A stretch of 8,569 bases of DNA, taken from the NCBI GenBank assembly GCA_964399235.1, contig CAYNQC010000056.1, positions 1 to 8,569 on the forward strand, written 5' to 3'. Position 1 is the stretch's first letter. The number at the start of each line of letters is the position of its first letter. The position numbers and the translations under genes are program-made. The notes under the pieces were generated by a model, which searched no databases, was not told the DNA's origin, and saw only the letters and a list, made by a program, of their open reading frames with translations. Positions 1 to 5,447 of this stretch are shown here, in pieces. Source of the DNA: DASPPK01 sp964399235 (GTDB lineage: Archaea; Thermoproteota; Bathyarchaeia; Bathyarchaeales; Bathycorpusculaceae).

Positions 1-145
1 GCCTTAGTGAAGGCATGGAAGAAGGGTTTGCGGTGCTGTTTGCGAGGTTTGCATGTTGGTTTTGTGCGGGTTTCGGATGTTGAAGGATTTTTCTGTTGAT
101 TTGAGTTTTGGACTTGGATGGAAAAATGTGGAAGATGCCGCGCGG
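1..145. other. Left edge, no supported gene
   Basis: No convincing gene is visible. Two plus-strand frames and one minus-strand frame stay open for 25 to 48 codons from the window edge, but none gives a recognisable protein and they contradict one another. The plus strand is G/T-rich. If a gene ends here, it enters from outside the window and cannot be judged. Confidence 0.4.
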
Positions 146-162
146 TTATTGCGAGGCGCGGC
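137..162. repeat. GC-rich inverted repeat over the stop of the anchor ORF
   Basis: GCCGCGC (137-143) and GCGCGGC (156-162) form a perfect 7-bp inverted repeat with a 12-nt spacer. It contains the TAA stop (146-148) of the minus-strand anchor ORF. On the plus strand it is followed by a T-rich stretch (163-179), as a rightward terminator would be; on the minus strand only a short T run (TTTTT near 122-126) follows. It may be a terminator, but no plus-strand gene is seen to the left. Confidence 0.3.
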
Positions 163-370
163 TTGTTTTTGTTTTCTTCTTGAACATTGCGATTGACAGC
201 GTGGCGAATAGTGCGATTGCCAGGAACATTGGTGTGGCGTACTCGGGGATTATTTGTGACGTGTAGTTTGCTGTTACCGAACCGTTTGTGTTTGCGATGA
301 TTGAGCCGTATAATTGTGTCTTGTCGCCAGAGCAGTCTAGCCCAAGCATGGCATTTTGGATTATCACCAA
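146..370 (-). pseudogene. C-terminal membrane-anchor fragment of a surface protein
   Basis: This 74-residue reading frame reads like the last part of a secreted archaeal protein. Residues 29-37 hold two N-glycosylation sequons (NGS and NYT). Residues 41-44 are IPEY, followed by a hydrophobic helix (about 46-63) and a basic tail KKKTK. That order, Pro-Glu-aromatic then helix then Lys/Arg, resembles the C-terminal anchor or sorting tails of archaeal surface proteins such as PEF/PGF-CTERM types. No signal peptide is present. The first usable codon is a TTG (368-370) with no clear ribosome-binding site, and an in-frame TGA lies only 24 bases further upstream (395-397). It is therefore more likely the 3' remnant of a decayed gene than a complete protein, although a short real gene cannot be excluded. 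The rest of the gene is not recognisable between 371 and 532. Confidence 0.45.
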
Positions 371-520
371 ACCGCTCGTGAACGCGCACGGGCATCAAGA
401 GTCATTTACGAAGCTTAGCTTGAGTAGTGCTAGGTCGAAATTCTGTATCGTTTTCGTCAGCTGTTAGGACGGTCTCTGTATTGTCGTAGTCCGTTGGCGC
501 TGAAAGCCCATGGAGACTTT

Positions 521-531
521 TAAAGAAAAAT
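521..531 (-). terminator. T-rich stretch after the LysDH-like gene
   Basis: Immediately after the stop codon at 533 the minus strand reads ATTTTTCTTTA. Archaeal RNA polymerases can terminate on T-rich non-template tracts without a hairpin, so this is a plausible terminator. No stem-loop was found next to it. Confidence 0.3.
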
Positions 532-532
532 G

Positions 533-1681
533 TCAATCTACCATTTTCTTTTTCTCTCTGATCATGACCTTCTTTTTCTTCATTTCGCCCATCAGTCTGT
601 CAAAGAAAGTTTCATTCATTCCTAGTTTCTCAGGCGGAATGACACCTTTCTCCTCTATCGTCTTTCTGGCCATTAGTTGGGCTACGATAGAGGCGGTGTA
701 CGCTGTTGTTCTCGCCATGGATGTAATTTGGTGCTCCTTGTCATAATGATCGAGTATATGGTAAACATATTTAATTCGTTTGCCGTCTTTTGATCCGCTG
801 ACTCTGATAAGTATGACCACAATGTCAGGAATCTCTGGTCTTTTCAATTTTCTTTCGAAAAGTATTGCAGTGACTTCTCTTGGATCAACTTCTGTTCCGG
901 CGACTTTCACCTTTTCTGGCCCGAGGAAACCCAAGGCTTTAAGTAGATTTATCTTTTCAATGTGCCCTGGATATCTCAGGGTTTTTTCCCACATTTCTTT
1001 TGCTCTCACCGTATGGAGGAGTGTTCTCAAACCATCGGTATAAAAAGCCTCTAACTTGCCAACACCAGGGAAATCTATCTCTTCAACGCCGCTCAGAGCT
1101 TCTGTTCGAATCACCCTGCCGTCTTTCACAATACTGACCTTTCGGGAGTACATGTCTATGAGATCCCTTACCGACCACGTTATTACATAGTCTAAAGGAG
1201 GCACTGGTCTTTCTGGAAGCCCTCCGTTTAACATGTGCGCCTCCTCCACCTCGTCGAGTTTGCTAGCACCGCGACCGACAAGCATGCTGCAGAGTCCTGG
1301 GCTCATTCCGCAGTCGGGGACAATGCTGATACCAGCTTTCAAAGCGGCAGTGTTCAAAGTCATGATGTCTTCAGGCATGTACGAAACGTCAACCATGTCA
1401 ACCTTTGCCGAAATTGAAGCTTTGCACGACCGGTATCCCAATTCGCCGGGTAATGCGCCTACAACCATATCAAAGTTCTTCAGTTTAGCTGTAAGTTCTG
1501 AACGATTTATCGCATTTGCTTGAACCCAGCTAACATTCTCCAAACTGATTTGCGTTGCAGCTTGGCGAGCTCGGTTCTTGTTTGAATCAGCCATCACAAC
1601 TTCAGCTGTGGACAAATTCTCCGCCAAATCTCTAGCGATCACTGCACCTATGTTTCCACAACCCAGCACCATTATCTTCAA
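533..1681 (-). CDS. Lysine 6-dehydrogenase-like enzyme, saccharopine dehydrogenase family
   Basis: A 382-residue NAD(P)-dependent oxidoreductase, expected in the cytoplasm. The N-terminus is a Rossmann fold with GxGxxG (Gly7, Gly9, Gly12) and an acidic residue at the end of strand 2 (Asp32), which usually favours NAD. The middle (about 120-240) has the PDCGMSPG and LNGGLP...PPLDY blocks, and the end has ARTTAYTASIVAQL and GVIPPE. From memory these align along the whole length with bacterial L-lysine 6-dehydrogenase (about 385 residues), which makes 2-aminoadipate 6-semialdehyde from lysine. Substrate specificity in this family is broad, so lysine is an inference; saccharopine or another amino acid remains possible. 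The start is TTG with GGGGTG five bases upstream; an ATG three codons later lacks a well-placed site. The last 15 residues are very Lys-rich. It stands alone behind its own promoter, 367 bp downstream of kbl, so it is probably not in the threonine operon. Confidence 0.8.
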   Translation of the reverse strand: MKIMVLGCGNIGAVIARDLAENLSTAEVVMADSNKNRARQAATQISLENVSWVQANAINRSELTAKLKNFDMVVGALPGELGYRSCKASISAKVDMVDVSYMPEDIMTLNTAALKAGISIVPDCGMSPGLCSMLVGRGASKLDEVEEAHMLNGGLPERPVPPLDYVITWSVRDLIDMYSRKVSIVKDGRVIRTEALSGVEEIDFPGVGKLEAFYTDGLRTLLHTVRAKEMWEKTLRYPGHIEKINLLKALGFLGPEKVKVAGTEVDPREVTAILFERKLKRPEIPDIVVILIRVSGSKDGKRIKYVYHILDHYDKEHQITSMARTTAYTASIVAQLMARKTIEEKGVIPPEKLGMNETFFDRLMGEMKKKKVMIREKKKMVD

Positions 1682-1686
1682 GCATA

Positions 1687-1692
1687 CACCCC
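1687..1692 (-). promoter_or_regulatory. Ribosome-binding site choosing the TTG start
   Basis: GGGGTG on the minus strand lies five bases before the TTG at 1681 and 14 bases before the alternative ATG at 1672. The spacing supports the TTG as start of the LysDH-like gene. An in-frame TGA lies shortly upstream, so no longer start is possible. Confidence 0.5.
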
Positions 1693-1715
1693 GAATTCAA
1701 ATAGGACTCAACGAA

Positions 1716-1721
1716 TTTATA
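1716..1721 (-). promoter_or_regulatory. TATA box of the LysDH-like gene
   Basis: The minus strand reads GTTATAAATTC, a good archaeal TATA box, preceded by purine-containing TGTAAG where a BRE would sit. Transcription would begin about 25 nt downstream, near 1693, giving a leader of roughly 12 nt that just covers the ribosome-binding site. Confidence 0.55.
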
Positions 1722-1740
1722 ACTTACAATCAGGTTCTGT

Positions 1741-1761
1741 CAAGTCTTGGTCTAGAACAAG
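1741..1761. repeat. CAAG/CTTG/CAAG symmetric motifs upstream of a promoter
   Basis: CAAG-T-CTTG (1741-1749) shares its second half with CTTG-G-TCTAGA-A-CAAG (1746-1761), giving two overlapping dyads. They lie 20-45 bp upstream of the TATA box of the LysDH-like gene, where archaeal activators of the Lrp/AsnC kind often bind. Regulatory function is inferred from symmetry and position only. Confidence 0.3.
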
Positions 1762-1824
1762 TCCATATGATCGATCGTTCGTCATTAAGAGAACCCTAAT
1801 CGATTATCTCTCTCTGAACAGTTC

Positions 1825-1841
1825 CTGTGAAGACTTCACAG
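1825..1841. promoter_or_regulatory. 17-bp palindrome, possible operator
   Basis: CTGTGAAG-A-CTTCACAG is a perfect inverted repeat with 8-bp arms around one central base. One arm core, CTTCACA, recurs at 1859-1865, 25 bp further on. The symmetry fits a dimeric DNA-binding protein. It lies about 105 bp upstream of the LysDH-like TATA box and about 210 bp downstream of the kbl stop, so its target is unclear. It could also be a small hairpin. Confidence 0.35.
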
Positions 1842-1965
1842 AATTGATCCAAGGAGTGCTTCACATAATATTATACATTGTTGAGCATGGTGAGAAGAGA
1901 ACCATTGAGACTGAACCGGTACGCATAACGATCAGGACACCCGGCATCAAATGCGGGCTCCAAGG

Positions 1966-2000
1966 AAAAAGATGATCTTTTGTAGCGATTATCTACAAAA
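1966..2000 (-). terminator. Probable tdh-kbl operon terminator
   Basis: Starting about 50 bases after the kbl stop, the minus strand carries TTTTGTAG, a 7-nt loop, and CTACAAAA, a perfect 8-bp stem (1978-2000). Seven bases later comes TTTTT (1966-1970). The hairpin plus T tract, downstream of the last gene of an operon, is best read as a terminator. Confidence 0.5.
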
Positions 2001-2048
2001 ACCTGTGCACACGCGATTTGTGTGTGGGGAAGAAAATGAAAAGACGTT

Positions 2049-3275
2049 TTAGATTATGTGTAGTTCTTTGCCGATTTTCTCGAAAGCTCCTATGGCGAAG
2101 TTCAAGTCATCTCTTGTCAAGGCAGCGTTCATTATCGTTCTGATTCTGGCTTTGTCTCGTGCAACCATTGGAAATACTATTGGCAGTGCAAATACCCCTT
2201 CCTCGAATAGCCTGGCACTCAGTTTCTTGGCTACACCGCTCTCTCCGACCATGATAGGCGTAATTGGTGTTTGGCTTCTGCCAATGTCGAAACCCAAGTC
2301 TTTCATTGTTTTCTTGAAGTATCCTGTGTGATCCCACAGTGTCTTGACATGCCACGGTTCCTTTTCTAAAACGTCAACCGCTGCTAGGCAGGCTGCTGCA
2401 ACCGCAGGTGGGTGGGATCCGCTGAGGAGCCACGTGCGCGACTTGTTGTAGGCAAAGTTGACCAAGTCTTCAGAGCCTGAAACATGTCCGCCGACGACTC
2501 CGAAGGCTTTTGAAAACGTACCCATCTCTACTTGAACCATGTCGCGCGTGAGCTTGAAATGGGAAACGATTCCTCTTCCGCCTTCGCCGAGAACTCCTTC
2601 CCCGTGCGCATCATCTACGTAAACCATGCACCCGTGTTCGGCACCGAGCTTGGCTATTTGATCGAGGAGAGCGATGTCTCCGTCCATTGAGAAGACGCCG
2701 TCTGTGATTATCAGAATTCGTCTGTAAGGCGGATTATGTTTCTCTGCCTCTTTTAACACTCGATCCAGGTCTTGCATGTCGGAGTGCTTGTAAACAGCTC
2801 TTTCAGCGTGAGCTAGTCGCACGCCGTCGATGATGCTGCCGTGGTTGAGTTCGTCGCTTATCATCAAGTCTTCTTTTCCGACCAGTTGAGGAATCAGTCC
2901 AGCGTTTGCTGCAAACCCGGTTTGATAAACCAACGAAGCTTCTGCATGCTTGAACTCTGCAAGGCGCCTCTCCAATTCAACGTGTATGTCCATGGTTCCG
3001 GCAATGGGACGCACCGAGCCTGAACCTGCACCGTGAGTTTCAACGGCTTTTATTGCCGCTTCCTTCAGTTTCGGATGGTTGCTGAGGCTCAGGTAATTGT
3101 TTGAGCAAAACATCAGGACTTTCTTTCCGTCAACATTGCACCACGGAGTGCTTGGGCCCTGTAATACACGGATTCTCCAGTCGAGTTCGCTCTTTACAAG
3201 CGCCTCATACTCTTCCCGCAAAAATGATGTTGGGTTTCGCATTTTCCATGTGCTCCCTTTTTCGTCTATTCCCAC
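2049..3275 (-). CDS. kbl: 2-amino-3-ketobutyrate CoA ligase (glycine C-acetyltransferase)
   Basis: A PLP-dependent alpha-oxoamine synthase of 408 residues. It cleaves 2-amino-3-ketobutyrate with CoA to glycine and acetyl-CoA, the second step of threonine catabolism, in the cytoplasm. Family landmarks appear in order: SNNYLSLSNHP (58-68), GSGSVRPIAGT (84-94), His145 in DELNHGSIIDG (stacks on the PLP ring), DGVFSMDG (192-199), Asp221 or Asp222 and His224 in VDDAHG, and the PLP lysine Lys256 in GTFSKAFG. BioF and other family members share these, so the Kbl assignment leans on resemblance to E. coli Kbl and on the tdh gene 39 bp upstream. The 408-residue form starts at GTG. An ATG at codon 12 (3240-3242) has GGGAG ten bases upstream and would give 397 residues, close to the usual 398, so it may be the true start. 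It is the last gene of the operon. Confidence 0.87.
   Translation of the reverse strand: MGIDEKGSTWKMRNPTSFLREEYEALVKSELDWRIRVLQGPSTPWCNVDGKKVLMFCSNNYLSLSNHPKLKEAAIKAVETHGAGSGSVRPIAGTMDIHVELERRLAEFKHAEASLVYQTGFAANAGLIPQLVGKEDLMISDELNHGSIIDGVRLAHAERAVYKHSDMQDLDRVLKEAEKHNPPYRRILIITDGVFSMDGDIALLDQIAKLGAEHGCMVYVDDAHGEGVLGEGGRGIVSHFKLTRDMVQVEMGTFSKAFGVVGGHVSGSEDLVNFAYNKSRTWLLSGSHPPAVAAACLAAVDVLEKEPWHVKTLWDHTGYFKKTMKDLGFDIGRSQTPITPIMVGESGVAKKLSARLFEEGVFALPIVFPMVARDKARIRTIMNAALTRDDLNFAIGAFEKIGKELHII
3253..3257 (-). promoter_or_regulatory. Possible internal ribosome-binding site of kbl
   Basis: GGGAG on the minus strand is ten bases before the ATG at 3242. The upstream GTG start has only a diffuse purine-rich sequence before it. 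The site therefore favours the shorter 397-residue Kbl, though the spacing is on the long side. Confidence 0.35.
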
Positions 3276-3314
3276 ATTCTTTCTCTTAACTCTTTCCCGC
3301 TCGGTGAGACCTTT

Positions 3315-4292
3315 CTAGAGTCTGCCCTCAGCAAACCTCTTCGACAGTTTGTCTAACATGTCCTTCGTCATCGTGGCCAAGTCGTAGCTGGGTTTCCAGT
3401 CCCAGTCCTTGCGAGCTTGGCTGTCGTCAATAGACATCGGCCATGAATCGGCAATCTTCTGTCTGAAATCGGGTTTATAATCACACTTGAACTCAGGAAT
3501 GTGCTTCTTGATTTCGGCTGCAAGCTCGCCTGCCGAGAAGCTTAGACCTGCCACGTTGTAGCTGTCATGCCGCTTCACTTTAGAAGGATCGGCCTCCATC
3601 AGATCAATCGTTGATTTGAGACAGTCTGGCATATACATCATCGGCAAAACCGTGTCTTCCCTGACGAAACAGGTATACTGTTTCTTTTTGACAGCCTCAT
3701 AAAAGATCTCAACGGCGTAATCTGTCGTCCCGCCGCCTGGAGGAGTCTCACTGCTTATGATGCCTGGATATCGTAATCCTCGAACATCTACCCCGTACTT
3801 ATGGAAATAATAGTTGCAGAGCAGTTCTCCTGCAACTTTTGTCACGCCGTACATTGTCCCGGGAATCATGACTGTTTCTTGAGGAGTATTATCACGAGGA
3901 GTACTTGGTCCAAAAACTGCGATTGAGCTTGGCCAGAAAATCCTAGTTAAGTTCTGTTCCCTGGCGATTTCAAGAACATTGTACAGGCTTCCCATGTTAA
4001 GGTTCCAAGCAAGCTGCGGGTTCTGCTCTCCAGTGGCGGAAAGCAAAGCTGCCAAATGATATACAGTGTCGATATCATATTTCTTAACAACTTTTTCGAC
4101 GCTTGGCTTCTCACCAATTTCAACAATTTCAAACGGACCCGAATTCAACAGTCTATCACTCGGCTTCCTCTGATGACCGACAGCCACCACATTGTCCCCG
4201 CCGTATCTTTTCCGCAAAGCCAAGGTGAGTTCGGAACCGATTTGACCCGTGGAACCCGTCACGAGGAGCTTCTTCATCTTATTGGACGTCAT
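3315..4292 (-). CDS. tdh: L-threonine 3-dehydrogenase, SDR (epimerase-like) type
   Basis: A 325-residue NAD-dependent enzyme that oxidises L-threonine to 2-amino-3-ketobutyrate. It is an extended short-chain dehydrogenase, not the zinc-dependent alcohol-dehydrogenase type found in E. coli and Pyrococcus. Visible features are the nucleotide motif GSTGQIG (13-19), HLAALLSATGEQNP (79-92), PSSIAVFGP with the catalytic serine (122 or 123), and the Tyr148-xxx-Lys152 pair in YGVTK. These are followed by LRYPGIIS and GGTTDYAVEIFYEAV, which are hallmarks of SDR-type threonine dehydrogenases such as that of Thermoplasma volcanium and animal TDH. Length matches the family (about 315-325). The ATG is supported by AAGGAG nine bases upstream; a second ATG at codon 6 is less well placed. 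It leads the tdh-kbl operon, with 39 bp to kbl, and is divergent from the NAD kinase gene. Confidence 0.92.
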   Translation of the reverse strand: MTSNKMKKLLVTGSTGQIGSELTLALRKRYGGDNVVAVGHQRKPSDRLLNSGPFEIVEIGEKPSVEKVVKKYDIDTVYHLAALLSATGEQNPQLAWNLNMGSLYNVLEIAREQNLTRIFWPSSIAVFGPSTPRDNTPQETVMIPGTMYGVTKVAGELLCNYYFHKYGVDVRGLRYPGIISSETPPGGGTTDYAVEIFYEAVKKKQYTCFVREDTVLPMMYMPDCLKSTIDLMEADPSKVKRHDSYNVAGLSFSAGELAAEIKKHIPEFKCDYKPDFRQKIADSWPMSIDDSQARKDWDWKPSYDLATMTKDMLDKLSKRFAEGRL

Positions 4293-4301
4293 TCAACCCG
4301 A

Positions 4302-4307
4302 CTCCTT
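4302..4307 (-). promoter_or_regulatory. Ribosome-binding site of tdh
   Basis: AAGGAG on the minus strand, nine bases before the ATG at 4292, fixes this start rather than the in-frame ATG five codons later. Confidence 0.6.
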
Positions 4308-4333
4308 TTGTCTTCAACCGTCTGAGAATTCAA

Positions 4334-4340
4334 CATATAA
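4334..4340 (-). promoter_or_regulatory. TATA box of the tdh-kbl operon
   Basis: TTATATG on the minus strand, preceded by the A-rich GAAAACTC. A start about 25 nt downstream, near 4312, would give a leader of about 20 nt containing the ribosome-binding site. The rest of the 146-bp intergenic region is shared with the divergent kinase promoter. Confidence 0.5.
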
Positions 4341-4401
4341 GAGTTTTCAGAAAAAAACCATTTCACATCGACCTCATTCGATAATCTCGTTTGAAAGATA
4401 G

Positions 4402-4407
4402 TTTATA
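4402..4407 (+). promoter_or_regulatory. TATA box of the NAD kinase gene
   Basis: TTTATA preceded by GAAAGATAG, a good match to an archaeal BRE plus TATA arrangement. Transcription would start near 4430, leaving at most about 9 nt before the ATG at 4439. No ribosome-binding site is visible, so the messenger is probably leaderless or nearly so. Confidence 0.5.
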
Positions 4408-4438
4408 GCTGAGGCAACAGATCTTCTCATGGATAACA

Positions 4439-5431
4439 ATGCGTCTAGGTTTCATCGTCAACCCAATAGCGGGCATGGGAGGCCGCGTAGGCCTGAAAGG
4501 CACGGATGGCGTCTTGAAAGAGGCGTTGGCCAAAGGAGCCCAACCTGTAGCCCCGGTCAGGGCAACTGATTTTCTGCAGAGACTAAAGCGAAACATAACA
4601 GAAGAAAAGATCGAGATCACGACATGCCCTGGTATCATGGGCGAAAAAGAGACAAAAGATGCAGGTTTCCCTGCGAAGCTCCTGCCTATGAAAATCGGAA
4701 CAGAGACAAGCGCCCAGGAAACGAGAACAGCAGTTGAACTTCTTTCAGCTGCAAACGTTGATCTATTAGTGTTCGTAGGTGGCGACGGCACAGCCAAAGA
4801 TATTTTCGACGCAATGCAAGGTTGCCGTCAAACACCAGTGCTCGGCGTTCCATCCGGCGTCAAAATGTACAGCGGCATCTTCGCTGTGAACCCCGCAGAC
4901 GCTGTTGAACTTGTCCTAGCTTTCGCCCGTGGAGAAGCACAGCTGACGGAACTCGAAATCATGGATTCTGATGAAAAAGCAATACGAGACGACATCCTCG
5001 CAGTCAAGTTACACGGATTCTTGCAAGGACCATTTCTTCCTGCTCGAATCCAAGGAAGCAAACAAGTAAGCCCCGAAACAGACGATGAAATTGAAAATCA
5101 GAAAGCAATAGCCAAGTTCATATTGGAACAGGTGCCAAGAAATGCAAAATGGATTCTGGGACCTGGAACAACCGTTAAAAGGGTTTCAGAACTGCTCGGN
5201 NNNNNNNNNNNNNNNNNNNNNNNNNNNNNNNNNNNNNNNNNNNNNNNNNNNNNNNNNNNNNNNNNNNNNNNNNNNNNNNNNNNNNNNNNNNNNNNNNNNA
5301 GTAAACTGCAGAGCATCGAGGGAAATGTTTTAAGAATTGATACCGGAGATGCCGAAACTGACAAAATGCTCAAAGGATACATCAGAGTTGTGACGGACTA
5401 CCGAGAATGGAGACTTGTGCAAGTGCAATAG
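4439..5431 (+). CDS. ATP-NAD kinase family protein (COG3199 type), interrupted by a gap
   Basis: A predicted ATP- or polyphosphate-dependent NAD kinase, making NADP from NAD in the cytoplasm. The N-terminus has the family opening GFIVNPIAGMGGRVGLKGTD (4-23). The nucleotide-binding GGDGT is at 114-118 in VFVGGDGTAKD, followed by GVPSGVKMYSGIFAVNP (136-152). After residue 254 the reading frame meets 100 N and resumes at 5300 with a typical ending, LRIDTGDAETDKMLKGYIRV. The frame is kept across the N run, but since 100 is a placeholder length this is chance. Relatives are around 370 residues, so the real gap is probably longer than 100 bases and should hold the glycine-rich GGQGF-type segment. 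Homologues such as AcoX share the fold, so catalytic activity is inferred. The start is the ATG at 4439; an ATG ten bases earlier is out of frame. It is the only plus-strand gene here. Confidence 0.85.
   Translation: MRLGFIVNPIAGMGGRVGLKGTDGVLKEALAKGAQPVAPVRATDFLQRLKRNITEEKIEITTCPGIMGEKETKDAGFPAKLLPMKIGTETSAQETRTAVELLSAANVDLLVFVGGDGTAKDIFDAMQGCRQTPVLGVPSGVKMYSGIFAVNPADAVELVLAFARGEAQLTELEIMDSDEKAIRDDILAVKLHGFLQGPFLPARIQGSKQVSPETDDEIENQKAIAKFILEQVPRNAKWILGPGTTVKRVSELLXXXXXXXXXXXXXXXXXXXXXXXXXXXXXXXXXXSKLQSIEGNVLRIDTGDAETDKMLKGYIRVVTDYREWRLVQVQ
5200..5299. other. Assembly gap of 100 N
   Basis: Exactly 100 consecutive N inside the kinase gene. This is the conventional scaffold placeholder for a gap of unknown size, so no length or frame should be read from it. 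Confidence 0.95.
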
Positions 5432-5447
5432 CCTTGCATGCTAGGCT
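5430..5447. terminator. Hairpin between convergent kinase and apgM genes
   Basis: AGCCT (5430-5434) and AGGCT (5443-5447) enclose TGCATGCT, itself containing the palindrome GCATGC; only the two flanking T residues break the symmetry. The element overlaps both stop codons (TAG at 5429-5431 on plus and 5441-5443 on minus). It could act as a bidirectional terminator, but no T tract follows on either strand. Confidence 0.35.

Larger units (their letters stand above)
1682..2048. other. Gene-free region between kbl and the LysDH-like gene
   Basis: It holds the TATA box of the LysDH-like gene, CAAG/CTTG repeats (1741-1761), a near-perfect palindrome (1825-1841) and a probable kbl terminator (1966-2000). 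A plus-strand frame stays open from 1586 to a TGA at 1973-1975, but has no ATG, and the only TTG (1844) and GTG (1856) lack well-spaced ribosome-binding sites. No gene is called here. Confidence 0.5.

Noticed and set aside
510..746. Plus-strand hydrophobic frame of 78 codons
   Set aside because: The Phe/Ser-rich product is the antisense of the Lys/Glu-rich tail of the LysDH-like gene, which explains its apparent hydrophobic helix.
2002..2028. GTGCACAC and GTGTGTG repeats after kbl
   Set aside because: The pairing is short and low in complexity; the adjacent 8-bp stem with T tract is the better terminator candidate.
4363..4797. Minus-strand frame of 144 codons over the kinase start
   Set aside because: It is antisense to a well-supported gene and its Ser/Pro/Phe-rich product is what a shadow of that gene would give.
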